64,000 bases of DNA, from positions 186,001 through 250,000 of the forward strand of contig NZ_JABAHY010000003.1 of assembly GCF_012641515.1 (NCBI RefSeq), given 5' to 3'. Shown here piece after piece: positions 33,352 through 43,905 of the stretch. Under the pieces are notes generated by a model. The model had not been told where the DNA came from. It did no database searches and saw nothing but the letters and a program-made list of their open reading frames with translations. Positions within the stretch are counted from its first letter, which is position 1, and the number at the start of each line of letters is the position of its first letter. Source of the DNA: Nesterenkonia sedimenti. GTDB taxonomy: Bacteria > Actinomycetota > Actinomycetes > Actinomycetales > Micrococcaceae. Position numbers and translations under genes: made by a program.

Positions 33352-34832
33352 TGGAATCGACCTGGGTATGGATCGGCATCGGGCTGTATTTCCTGGTGGC
33401 CATCTCGGCGGCCCTGCTCTCCCGCTCCGGGGCAGCTGAGGATATGTCGGACTACTTCCTCGGCGGCCGCAGGATGGGCGGGTTCCTCTCGGCGATGAGC
33501 TATTCGGCCACCACCTATTCGGCGTTCATGATGATCGGATTGGCGGGGCTGACCTATGCCGGTGGTGTCGGAGCCCTGGGCTTCGAGCTGCTCTATCTCT
33601 GTGGGGTCACCCTGGTGCTGATTTTCGGGCCCCGATTCTGGCGGGTGGGCCGGAAGTTCGGCTATGTGACCCCTTCGGAGATGATCGGGCATCGGTATGC
33701 CAGCCGGGCCGCGGCCACTGTGACCGCCATTGCCAGTTTCGTCTTCCTGCTGCCCTATGCGGCCGTTCAGCTGGCAGGTGCCGGCTATCTGGTCTCGGGG
33801 ATGACCAATGGGGCGATCAGTTTCACCACCGGCACCGCCGTGGTCTGCTTCGCCGCGATTGTCTTCGCCATGGTGGCCGGTCTGCGCTCGGTGGTCTGGA
33901 CCGACGCCCTCCAATCGGTGGTGATGGTGCTCTCGGCGACCCTGGTTGTCGTCATCGTCATCCATCAGCTCGGCGGTCTCAGCGGATTCTTCTCAAGCCT
34001 GGAGGATCAGCCCGGTGCGCTCAGTGTTCCCGGGGAGGGTTACTTCACGCTCTCGACCTTCATCGCCCTGTCCCTGCCGTGGATCTTCTTCTCGATCTCG
34101 AATCCGCAGGTCTCCCAGCGGCTGTTCACCCCGGGGTCCATGAAGGATCTGCGGCGGATGCTGATCGGTTTCCTGATCTTCGGGTTCATCTACACCTTCG
34201 TCTCGGTGTTCTGGGGCTTCGCGGCCCGGATCCATTTCCCGGAGCTCGAGGCAGCCGATAACGCTACTCCCACACTGTTGGGTTCGGGACTGGTGCCCAC
34301 TCCCCTGGCGATCATTGTGATGATCGGGATCCTGGCGGCCTGTGTTTCGACTATCGATTCGATCATGCTGACCCTGTCTTCGATGATCACCCGCGATGTG
34401 GTCAGCACCCGCCGCAGTGAGCGCATCCAGCTTGCTGCAGGCAAGGCGGTGATCCCGGTGGTGGCCGGATTGGCCTTTTGGTTCGCCCAGCTGCAGTTGG
34501 ACCTGATCGCCGTTCTCTCGGTCTCCGCCTCGGCGGGCCTTCTGGTGATGGTCCCGCCGATCATCGGTGCGTTCTTCTGGCGCCGCGGAACATCCTGGGC
34601 AGTGATCAGCTCAGTGGTCACCGCTGGTTCTTTGGTGCTTGTCCTGGAGGCCACCGAAACGCTCTTCCTCGGCCAGGGTTCCGGTGTTTGGGGCCTTGCC
34701 ACAGCAGTGGTCCTCTTCCTCAGCGTCAGTCTGCTCACCCCCGCACCGACGCGGCGAGCTGAGGAGTTTATGGCCGCCGCGGCGGGACCCCGCCGCAGGT
34801 CCCGCCCCCGCAGCGCCTCTGGGGTGAGCTGA
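33351..34832 (+). CDS. Sodium:solute symporter, third in the cluster
   Basis: 493 residues, about 13 membrane helices. SDYFLGGRRMGGFLSAMSYSA near residue 27 and SNPQVSQRLFTPGSMKDLRRM near residue 245 mark the SSS family; overall it is closer to the pantothenate/proline branch than to the acetate branch, so the substrate is open. The C-terminus is Arg-rich and cytoplasmic. Translationally coupled to the small protein before it and, by one-base overlap, to the methyltransferase-like gene after it. Confidence 0.85.
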   Translation: MESTWVWIGIGLYFLVAISAALLSRSGAAEDMSDYFLGGRRMGGFLSAMSYSATTYSAFMMIGLAGLTYAGGVGALGFELLYLCGVTLVLIFGPRFWRVGRKFGYVTPSEMIGHRYASRAAATVTAIASFVFLLPYAAVQLAGAGYLVSGMTNGAISFTTGTAVVCFAAIVFAMVAGLRSVVWTDALQSVVMVLSATLVVVIVIHQLGGLSGFFSSLEDQPGALSVPGEGYFTLSTFIALSLPWIFFSISNPQVSQRLFTPGSMKDLRRMLIGFLIFGFIYTFVSVFWGFAARIHFPELEAADNATPTLLGSGLVPTPLAIIVMIGILAACVSTIDSIMLTLSSMITRDVVSTRRSERIQLAAGKAVIPVVAGLAFWFAQLQLDLIAVLSVSASAGLLVMVPPIIGAFFWRRGTSWAVISSVVTAGSLVLVLEATETLFLGQGSGVWGLATAVVLFLSVSLLTPAPTRRAEEFMAAAAGPRRRSRPRSASGVS

Positions 34833-35602
34833 TGCAGGCATCGGTGCGCCTTTCCCGGTCTGGGCAGCTGGCTGAGCTGTTTCCGGATGCCCTGACTCGC
34901 AATGGGGTGGTGCTGAGCATCGGTGGGGCCGAGCAGTCTCATGTTGAAGTTGATGACCCCAGTTTCCTGCTGCATGACTACATCCGCAGAATGCGTTCGA
35001 TCATCACAGCTGGTTTTGGAGATGAATGCCCTTCCAATGCCCTGCACCTGGGTGCCGGTGCCCTGACCCTACCCCGGTGGCTTCAGCATTGGCAGCCCGG
35101 CCTGGCTCAGACCGTGGTCGACTATGAGCCGGAGTTGGTGCAGTTTGTTCTGCAGCATCTGCCGATGCACCCTAAACCGGAGTCAGTGGTCGACGACGCC
35201 GCCGCAGCCCTGATTGAACAGTTGGCTGGTCGGGCGTATGACCTCGTGGTGGTGGATCTGTTCAACTCCGACCAGGCCCCGGGGCATCTGACCACGGCAG
35301 AGTTCTTCGAGAACTGTCTGGCCAGGGTCAGCCCCCGGGGCCTGCTGGTGGTGAATTTCGGCGATGACGCGGGCATGCGGTTTGCCCGCAGATTGACCTC
35401 CACAATGGTCTCCGTCTTGGGACCAGGCGCCCTGTTGGCCGCACCCGATGACGTGCTCGGCGGCGGTTCCGAGGGCAACCTGGTCCTGGCTGCTGCCGCC
35501 CGGGGGTTCAGCCAGGGGCAGCAGAACATGATCTGGGCAGCCGGGCCGCATCCGGACAGTCTGCTCAGCGGTGATGAGCTCATCGCCTGGACAGGAAGTT
35601 GA
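34832..35602 (+). CDS. Spermidine synthase-like methyltransferase-fold protein
   Basis: 256 residues. Rossmann-like core: NALHLGAGALTLPRWL (about 70-85) as the cofactor loop, VVDYEPELVQFV (about 92-103) and YDLVVVDLFNSDQAP (about 131-145). The family includes fused spermidine synthases and unclassified actinobacterial proteins that may lack aminopropyltransferase activity; polyamine pathway genes are not nearby. The start overlaps the stop of the symporter gene (TGATG). Confidence 0.8.
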   Translation: MQASVRLSRSGQLAELFPDALTRNGVVLSIGGAEQSHVEVDDPSFLLHDYIRRMRSIITAGFGDECPSNALHLGAGALTLPRWLQHWQPGLAQTVVDYEPELVQFVLQHLPMHPKPESVVDDAAAALIEQLAGRAYDLVVVDLFNSDQAPGHLTTAEFFENCLARVSPRGLLVVNFGDDAGMRFARRLTSTMVSVLGPGALLAAPDDVLGGGSEGNLVLAAAARGFSQGQQNMIWAAGPHPDSLLSGDELIAWTGS

Positions 35603-35786
35603 GGATGGCTTCCTCACGCTGTTTCTCTGCGCGGCGACAGAGCTCATCCTGGTGCTTGCGGTTTTCAGGTGCGGCTGCACGGCGGGCTTCGCTGCGGGCT
35701 GCCTGCCACTGAGCCCAGCTGACCAGGGACTCTCCTATCCAGAGAACAATGCGTTGGGAACGCGAAAACTGGGGTATTGATGACAT
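35580..35786 (-). CDS. Small hypothetical protein, basic
   Basis: 68 residues from ATG at 35786 with AAGGA seven bases upstream. Arg/Ala/Glu-rich and mostly helical (WQAARSEARRAAAPENRKHQ), with one short hydrophobic helix near the start. Its 3' end overlaps the end of the convergent methyltransferase-like gene by about 23 bases. The good ribosome binding site favours a real gene; function unknown. Confidence 0.6.
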   Translation of the reverse strand: MSSIPQFSRSQRIVLWIGESLVSWAQWQAARSEARRAAAPENRKHQDELCRRAEKQREEAILNFLSRR

Positions 35787-35911
35787 GACTGTTCCTTGAA
35801 ATACTCGTCTGAAGGCATGAATAATTAAGGCTTCTTAGGGGCATAAAATCCACAGCGAATGACACACCAATGGATGGAAAACCAGAGACTTAAGCTAATG
35901 ACACACGCATT

Positions 35912-35949
35912 CGCGCTGTAGATGCAATACTCCGCCATCTACAGACGCG
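35912..35949. repeat. Hairpin in the 35787-36252 gap
   Basis: CTGTAGATG and CATCTACAG form a perfect 9-bp stem with an 11-base loop, flanked by CGCG/CGCG. No T tract. It lies 3' of the small ORF at 36008-36127 and could end its transcript. Confidence 0.5.
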
Positions 35950-36007
35950 TGCCGGAATGGCTACAGAAATTGGTGATGAATTGCGGAACTTCAGGTCCGC
36001 TTAGCCG

Positions 36008-36127
36008 TCAAGCTCGTCGCATTGCGAGCGCGGATCCGCCGAGGGTCCGGGGCATAGCGGTGCCGATTGGATGAATGCCGCCAGTGGCGAACATTCCTAC
36101 CGCGTTCATTGTGTTGAGATTTTTCAC
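36008..36127 (-). CDS. 39-codon ORF with strong ribosome binding site
   Basis: On the minus strand GTG at 36127 follows AGGAGGGG closely and opens a 39-residue frame ending in TGA at 36008. The product begins MKNLNTMNAVGMFATGG, is rich in Met, Gly, Ala and Thr, has no Cys, and ends RRA. Upstream the text is unusually AT-rich for this window, with a TGATAGATT-like -10 about 40 bases before the start. A hairpin lies downstream. No homologue recognised; it could be a small membrane-active peptide, a leader peptide or a chance ORF. Confidence 0.45.
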   Translation of the reverse strand: MKNLNTMNAVGMFATGGIHPIGTAMPRTLGGSALAMRRA

Positions 36128-36252
36128 TGCCCCTCCTCTCAAAGGCTCGATCCGGTTGCTGACACAAGAAATCTATCACGAGTTTTTCGGACATGAAAGA
36201 CTTCTGCGGAATTATTACGGGATGATTTCTGTGAATTCTTGGTGAACACCAG

Positions 36253-36294
36253 AAAGCGCCCTGTCGATTCATTGCTGAACCGACAGGGCGCTTT
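36253..36294 (-). terminator. Terminator of thiC
   Basis: AAAGCGCCCTGTCG and CGACAGGGCGCTTT form a perfect 14-bp stem, 16 bases after the thiC stop; CTTTCTGG follows on the minus strand. Confidence 0.9.
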
Positions 36295-36309
36295 GGTCTG
36301 AAGAATCTT

Positions 36310-38172
<1,863 letters not shown>

Positions 38173-38332
38173 CACAACCATACCAATATGCAGTCAGACA
38201 CAAGTCTCGGCCAAGGTTCTCATAAGCCTGAAGTCAGTAAAACCCCAGGTCAGAGGATGGTTGCGTCAAGAGTGGCCGTGTTAGGTGAGGGGCAGAAGTC
38301 GCAACTGAAGTTCCTAGCCACAAGGAGTCGCA

Positions 38333-39388
38333 TTGGGTACCAATATCTTTGTCCTCGGTCTCGACGAACTGAACCACCAGGCCCTGAAGAAGCTGCCCGG
38401 GGCAGAGAACTACACCTTCCACCAGCTGCTGACCTTCGATGAGCTCCAGGGTGGGTCCATCGCGGTCAATGAGCTGCTCGAGGAGGCAGAACGCCGGCTG
38501 GAGGACTTCGACGGTTCCATCGACGCCATCGTCGGCTATTGGGATTTCCCGGTCACCGCCATGGTCCCTATCCTCGCCGACCGCTATGGTCTGCCCTCGG
38601 CCAATCTCAAAGGCATTGTCACCGTGGAGCATAAGTATTGGAGCCGGGTGGAGCAGCAGCGGGTGGCCGATGAGGAGGTGCCAGGCTTCGGACTGATCGA
38701 CCTCAATGATGAGGAGGCCCGCCTGCCCGAGGGGGTGAACTACCCGGCCTGGATCAAACCGATCAAATCCACCTCCTCCGAGGGTGCTTACCGAGTCACC
38801 GACGACGCCGAACTGCAGGAGGCCGTCGCTGAGGAACGCGAGGTGGTCGACCGGATGGGCGGCGGTTTCAATGAGGTCCTCGAACGTCTCGAGCTTCCCG
38901 ATGAGATCGCCGAGATCGGCGGCAGTGCAGCCATGATGGAGGAGGAGGCCTCCGGGTCCATGCTGACCGTGGAGGGCTTCAGCTACCAGGGGGAGGTGGA
39001 GGTCTACGGGGTCATCGACTCCCATACCTATGAGGGGACCTCCAACCACGCTTGTATGGTGGACCTAGGCCTGGGTCGCGAACCACAGATGCCAGCCCAG
39101 AACGGTGAGTTCCGGACTGCGGCCACCTGGTTCCTGCGCCGGTTCGAGGACGGTTATATCAAGCGCGTCCCCACCGCCGAGGAGGTCCGGGCCATCGAGC
39201 AGAAGTACCCCGGCACCACGATCCAAATCGATAAGGAAGCCGACCGGCCACTCTCCGGAGATCCGGCCGAGGATGCCTATAGTTTCGCCCTGGCCGAGAT
39301 CTTCACCGCCGGTCAGAGCGAGGAGGAGATGATCGAGACCTATGAGAAGGTCATCGAGGAGCTGAACTTCGAGATCGAAGATCTCTAA
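38333..39388 (+). CDS. ATP-grasp family protein missing the catalytic segment
   Basis: 351 residues from TTG at 38333, preceded by AAGGAG. N-terminal and ATP-binding parts are recognisable (AIVGYWDFPVTAMVPILADR, YPAWIKPIKSTSSEGAYRV with the phosphate-binding Lys). After VEVYGVIDSHTYEGTS (about residue 238) the text jumps to NHACMVDLGLGREPQMP and WFLRRFEDGYIKRVP. In the family as I know it, some 60 residues lie between, including the metal-binding F-N-I-E…LLEINPRHSQS strand. Its loss in frame (near 39042) should abolish ligase activity. Followed 37 bases later by the CocE-type hydrolase gene, its usual partner. Confidence 0.75.
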   Translation: MGTNIFVLGLDELNHQALKKLPGAENYTFHQLLTFDELQGGSIAVNELLEEAERRLEDFDGSIDAIVGYWDFPVTAMVPILADRYGLPSANLKGIVTVEHKYWSRVEQQRVADEEVPGFGLIDLNDEEARLPEGVNYPAWIKPIKSTSSEGAYRVTDDAELQEAVAEEREVVDRMGGGFNEVLERLELPDEIAEIGGSAAMMEEEASGSMLTVEGFSYQGEVEVYGVIDSHTYEGTSNHACMVDLGLGREPQMPAQNGEFRTAATWFLRRFEDGYIKRVPTAEEVRAIEQKYPGTTIQIDKEADRPLSGDPAEDAYSFALAEIFTAGQSEEEMIETYEKVIEELNFEIEDL

Positions 39389-39425
39389 AGTCCCCGACGT
39401 CGTCTGAAACGCTTCAGGAGGCGCA

Positions 39426-41453
39426 TTGCAGACAGTCACCTCACTGCCCTACGAGGTCGAAGAGACCGAGAACCTCTGGATCACCGTCTCGGATGGGACC
39501 AGGCTCGCCGCCCGGCTGTGGAAACCTGTCGGGTCAGAGCAGCAGCCTGTGCCGGGGATCGTCGAGGCGATCCCTTACCGGAAACGTGATCTCACCGCGC
39601 AGCGGGATTCGGTTCACCACCCCTATATGGCTGGCCACGGTTATGCCTGCCTACGCCTGGATCTGCGTGGTTCCGGGGATTCCGAAGGTGTGCTGGAGGA
39701 TGAGTACCTCGAACGCGAGCTGCAGGATATCGAGGAGGTTCTGCAGTGGTTGGCCGATCAGCCCTGGTGCAGCGGCCGTACCGGAATCATGGGGATCTCC
39801 TGGGGCGGGTTCAACGGCCTGCAGGTCGCTGCCCGCCGCCCGAAGTCCCTGGGTGCTGTGGTCACCGTGGCCTCCACAGATGACCGCTACGCCGATGACG
39901 TCCACTACATGGGCGGGCTGCTGCTGACCGATAACCTCTCCTGGGCCTCAACCATGTTCGCCTATACCTCTTGCCCACCCGATCCTGAGGTGGTCGGGGA
40001 CGCCTGGCAGGATATGTGGCGAGAGCGGATCGAAGGGTCCGGGCTGTGGTTGGAGAAATGGCTGCAGCATCAGCGCCGTGATGACTACTGGAAACACGGT
40101 TCGATCAATGAGAACTTCGACGACGTCGAGGTTCCGGTCTTTGCGGTCAGCGGTTGGGCCGATGGATACTCCAATTCGGTCTTCCGCCTCCTTGAGGGCC
40201 TCAATACTCCCACCCGAGGACTGATCGGCCCCTGGAGCCATAAATACCCACATCAGGGTGAGCCGGGTCCGGCCATTGGGTGGCTGCAGGAGGTTGTCGC
40301 CTGGTGGGACTACTGGCTGAAGGATAAGACCGGTAACGGCGCCATGGACGGACCCGAGCTTTCGATCTGGATGCAGGACAGCATCGAACCGGCAACTGCC
40401 TATTCCGAACGCCCGGGCCGCTGGGTGGGTGAACCCTCCTGGCCCAGTCCACGGATCAAGGAGGTCCGCCACCAGCTGGGGCGGCATTCGATCCTGCCGG
40501 CCGGAAGCCAGGAGAACAGTCCACCGGTGAGCATCTCTTCCCCGCTGTCGGTGGGCCTCTACGGTGGGAAGTGGTGCTCCTATAACGCTCCGCCGGATCT
40601 GCCCTATGACCAGCGCGAAGAGGACGGTGGTGCCATGATCTTCACCACCGACCCTCTGGAGGAACCACTGGAGCTGCTCGGTGCCCCGGTGGCGGAGCTG
40701 ACCTTTCAAGTGGATAGACCAGTGGCCCAGGTTGCGGTCCGGCTCTCCGATGTCGCCCCTGACGACGCCGCAACTCGGGTCAGCTACGGGGTGGCCAATC
40801 TGAATCATCTTCAGGGCCATGACTCTCCGGAACTGCTGGAACCGGGCAAGAAGTACACCGTGCGGGTCCAGCTCAATGGGATGGCCCAGTCCTTCCCGGC
40901 AGGACATCGGCTGCGGCTTTCGGTCTCCACCTCCTACTGGCCGGTGACCTGGCCCTCCCCTGAACCGGTGCGGTTGACCATCCATCCCCAGGAGTCGGCC
41001 CTGCTGCTGCCGGAGCGACCGACCACTGAGGAGGCCCCCTCACTGACCCCGGAGTTCGGTGAGCCGGAGGGGACCGAAGCCCTGACCGTGGACCAGGTGG
41101 TCCCCGGGGATCTGGACTGGAAGGTCTCCCGGAGTCTGGTGGACCTCTCCGGCCAATTGGAGGTGGTCAAGGACCTCGGTGTGGTCCACCTGCCGGATAT
41201 CGACCTTAATGTCACTCGTCGTGCCACCGAGACCTACAGCTTCGTAGGCCGGGACTATGACTCAGTCCGCGGGGAGACCGATTGGACGATGGGTTTCTCC
41301 CGGGGGGATTGGGAGGTCGAGATCCGCACCCGGACGGTGCTGACCTCCACCCCCACTGATTTTCATATCTACGCGGAGCTGGATGCCTATGAGGGTCAAC
41401 GGCGCTTCGCAGCCAAAACCTGGGAGACCTCCCTCCCCCGGGATCATCTCTAG
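39426..41453 (+). CDS. CocE/NonD-type X-Pro dipeptidyl-peptidase family hydrolase
   Basis: 675 residues from TTG at 39426 with AGGAGG four bases upstream. The N-terminal alpha/beta hydrolase (S15) has the nucleophile elbow GISWGGFNG near residue 122, the active-site region SGWADGYSNS near residue 242 and the histidine in GPWSHKYPH near residue 268. The jelly-roll C-terminal domain (from about 370; FPAGHRLRLSVSTSYWPV) is complete. No signal peptide. Probably hydrolyses an amide or ester; acts with the ATP-grasp protein encoded upstream, which suggests peptide-like amide metabolism. Confidence 0.87.
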   Translation: MQTVTSLPYEVEETENLWITVSDGTRLAARLWKPVGSEQQPVPGIVEAIPYRKRDLTAQRDSVHHPYMAGHGYACLRLDLRGSGDSEGVLEDEYLERELQDIEEVLQWLADQPWCSGRTGIMGISWGGFNGLQVAARRPKSLGAVVTVASTDDRYADDVHYMGGLLLTDNLSWASTMFAYTSCPPDPEVVGDAWQDMWRERIEGSGLWLEKWLQHQRRDDYWKHGSINENFDDVEVPVFAVSGWADGYSNSVFRLLEGLNTPTRGLIGPWSHKYPHQGEPGPAIGWLQEVVAWWDYWLKDKTGNGAMDGPELSIWMQDSIEPATAYSERPGRWVGEPSWPSPRIKEVRHQLGRHSILPAGSQENSPPVSISSPLSVGLYGGKWCSYNAPPDLPYDQREEDGGAMIFTTDPLEEPLELLGAPVAELTFQVDRPVAQVAVRLSDVAPDDAATRVSYGVANLNHLQGHDSPELLEPGKKYTVRVQLNGMAQSFPAGHRLRLSVSTSYWPVTWPSPEPVRLTIHPQESALLLPERPTTEEAPSLTPEFGEPEGTEALTVDQVVPGDLDWKVSRSLVDLSGQLEVVKDLGVVHLPDIDLNVTRRATETYSFVGRDYDSVRGETDWTMGFSRGDWEVEIRTRTVLTSTPTDFHIYAELDAYEGQRRFAAKTWETSLPRDHL

Positions 41454-41460
41454 TTGAGGC

Positions 41461-41778
41461 TCAGCTGGTCTCAGTCGAGACCCAGTTGAGGTAGCCGGAG
41501 CTGCCGTCCAGGATGGGCAGGACGATCAGCTCCGGCTCCTCATAGGGATGCTGATCATCGATAAGTTCCTTGAGCCCGGGCACACAGGCTGAGGTGGTCT
41601 TACAGGTCAGCAACTGTTCGGCGTCGTTCTGGACACCGTCCCAGCGGTAGTAGCTACGCACCTCGGAGACCTGGATGCAGGCTGCCAGGCGCGCCTCGAG
41701 GATCGCGGAGGCCAGTGTTTCGGCCTCCTGCTGGCTGGCGACAGTGGTCTGGACGGCAACGTACTCTGACTGGCTCAT
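41461..41778 (-). CDS. cutA: Divalent-cation tolerance protein CutA
   Basis: 105 residues from ATG at 41778; a longer frame upstream is antisense to terC. The CutA core is complete: LASAILEARLAACIQVSEVRS, YYRWDGVQNDAEQLLTCKT and HPYEEPELIVLPI near residue 80. A small trimeric cytoplasmic protein linked to copper tolerance, though its exact role is unclear. Divergent from terC. Confidence 0.93.
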   Translation of the reverse strand: MSQSEYVAVQTTVASQQEAETLASAILEARLAACIQVSEVRSYYRWDGVQNDAEQLLTCKTTSACVPGLKELIDDQHPYEEPELIVLPILDGSSGYLNWVSTETS

Positions 41779-41838
41779 GGCACCAGTATGCCCATTGTGT
41801 CTTCCCCTCCACAGGGGCCCTGCGTACACTTCCCAACT

Positions 41839-42858
41839 ATGGAGATCCCGCTGCTGGCCTGGATACTTACCCTGACCGCGATCACAGCCCTGCTGGTCTT
41901 CGACTTCTTCTTCCATGTCCGCAAGGCCCATGAGCCGACCCTGCGTGAGGCCACAGTGTGGTCGGCGGTCTATGTGGGGATCGCGTTGGCCTTCGGGCTG
42001 GTGTTCCTCATCTTCGGCGATACTGCCCATGCCACCGAGTACTACGCCGGCTACATCACCGAGAAGGCCCTGAGCGTGGACAATCTCTTCGTCTTCCTGG
42101 TGATCATCTCAAGCTTCCAGGTGCCCCGGGAGCATCAGCAGAAGGTCCTGCTCTTCGGGATCATCTTCGCCCTGATCGCCCGCACCGGGTTCATCTTCGC
42201 CGGAGCTGGGCTGATCAATGCCTGGTCCGATGTCTTCTATCTCTTCGGGCTGATCCTGCTGATCACCTCCGGGCAGCTGCTGAAGAAGGAGGCCGCCGGA
42301 GGTGCCGAGCATGAGGCCGAGAACTTCATTGTCCGAGCGGCCCGCCGTTGGCTGCGCACCTCGGAGGACTACGACGGCGACAGGCTGACCACCCAGGTCA
42401 ACGGTAAGCGAATGCTCACTCCCATGGTTCTGGTCATGGTCGCCATCGCTGGGACTGATCTGCTCTTCGCGGTGGATTCCATTCCGGCCATCTATGGGCT
42501 GACCCAGGAGCCGTTCATCGTCTTCACCGCAACTGCCTTCTCCCTGATGGGGCTGCGTCAGCTGTACTTCCTGATCGATGGCCTGCTGGATAAGTTGATC
42601 TATCTCTCCTACGGCCTGGCGGTGATCCTGGGGTTCATCGGTGTGAAGCTGATCCTGCACGGACTGCATGAGAACAACCTGCCGTTCATCAATGACGGTC
42701 AGGATGTTCCCGTGGCTGAGGTGCCCACCGGACTCTCCCTGGTGGTGATTATGGCCGTGCTGGTCATTACGGTGGCGGCTTCGCTGATTGTGCCGCGGGT
42801 ACGTGCCAGCCGGGCAGCTGGCCGCGAGGTCACCAACGGTGGTGGACCTCAGGCTTGA
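41839..42858 (+). CDS. TerC family integral membrane protein
   Basis: 339 residues from ATG at 41839, eight to nine membrane helices. The acidic signatures of TerC/Alx are VFDFFFHVRKAHEPTLREA near residue 20, EKALSVDNLFVFLVI near residue 75 and AGTDLLFAVDSIPAIYGLT near residue 210. These proteins move manganese or calcium across the membrane and help load secreted metalloproteins. TACACT lies eight bases before the ATG, which suggests a leaderless mRNA. The 3' end overlaps the end of the broken aldo/keto reductase gene by 29 bases. Confidence 0.92.
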   Translation: MEIPLLAWILTLTAITALLVFDFFFHVRKAHEPTLREATVWSAVYVGIALAFGLVFLIFGDTAHATEYYAGYITEKALSVDNLFVFLVIISSFQVPREHQQKVLLFGIIFALIARTGFIFAGAGLINAWSDVFYLFGLILLITSGQLLKKEAAGGAEHEAENFIVRAARRWLRTSEDYDGDRLTTQVNGKRMLTPMVLVMVAIAGTDLLFAVDSIPAIYGLTQEPFIVFTATAFSLMGLRQLYFLIDGLLDKLIYLSYGLAVILGFIGVKLILHGLHENNLPFINDGQDVPVAEVPTGLSLVVIMAVLVITVAASLIVPRVRASRAAGREVTNGGGPQA

Positions 42859-43828
42859 TCTTGGTGTCATAGAGTTCCCCGACGGCGCTGAGGAAACTCT
42901 CCGGCAGGGGCCCGATGGCGCCGGCGCTTGCATTGGCGCGGGCCTGTTCGGCATTGCGGGCACCGGGGATGACGCTGCTGACTCCCGGCTGTTGGGCAAC
43001 CCAGGCCAGGGCCGCCGTCGTCGGTTCCATGCCGTGCTCCCGGGCCAGGGCCGCGAACTCCTGGGCGGCCTCGACACCGGTGTTGTAGTCCACACCGGAG
43101 AAGGTCTCGCCGACGTCGAAGGCCTCCCCACGACGGTTGAAACTGCGGTGATCGGTCTCGGCGAAGCTGGTCTCAGCGGTGTATCGGCCTGAGAGCAGCC
43201 CGCTGGCCAGGGGCACTCGGGCGATGATCCCGACCCCTGCCTGCTGGGCGGCCGGCAGCACCTTCTCTAGGGGTTTCTGCCGGAAGGCGTTGAGAATGAT
43301 CTGTACGGTGGCCACCCCGGGGCGGGCGATGGCGGTCAGGGCTTCATCCACGGTCTCCACTGAGACGCCATAGGCGGCGATGCCGCCCTCCTCCACGAGA
43401 GCATCCAGGGCGTCGTAGACCGCATCGGCGGAGTAGACAGGGGTTTCCGGGCAGTGCAGTTAGACTAGGTCCAGGGTTTCGACCCCGAGGTTGGTGCGGG
43501 AGCGCTGGGTCCAGGCCCGGAAGTTCTCCAGGCTGGCGTGCTCCAGGCTGGGGGCAGGGGCCCGGCGGATCATTTTGGTGGCCACTGTGCCCTGCCAGTC
43601 GGAGTTCTCTGCCCGCCACCGGCCGATCAGCTGCTCACTGCGGCCATCGCCGTAGACATCTGCGGTGTCGAAGAAGGTCATCCCGGATTCGGCTGCGGCA
43701 TCGAGGACGGCGAAGGCATCGGGCTCCTCGACTGTTCCCCAGTCGCCGCCGATCTGCCAGGTGCCCAGGCCGATGGATGAGACGCTGCGGCCGGTGCGGC
43801 CCAGTTTCCGCTGTGTCTGCTCAGTCAT
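42830..43828 (-). pseudogene. Aldo/keto reductase interrupted by a single nonsense codon
   Basis: From ATG at 43828: KLGRTGRSVSSIGLGTWQIGG, MTFFDTADVYGDGRSEQ, VATKMIRRAP and GVETLDLV, then TAA at 43460-43462. The same frame goes on with LHCPETPVYSADAVYDALD and VEEGGIAAYGVSVETVDEA to a natural stop at 42830, giving the length (about 330 residues) and order of a normal AKR (YajO/Gas2 type). The conserved text is DLVQLH, so the TAA most likely arose from CAA by one C-to-T change. No other damage is visible, so it is a young pseudogene or a sequencing error. Confidence 0.85.
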
Positions 43829-43905
43829 CGTTACTCCGCTTTCCCTCTGGTCGCAGTTCCCGGAGCCGGGGATCGGCTCGATTATTGTCCAGCCTAACGC
43901 TCGGC

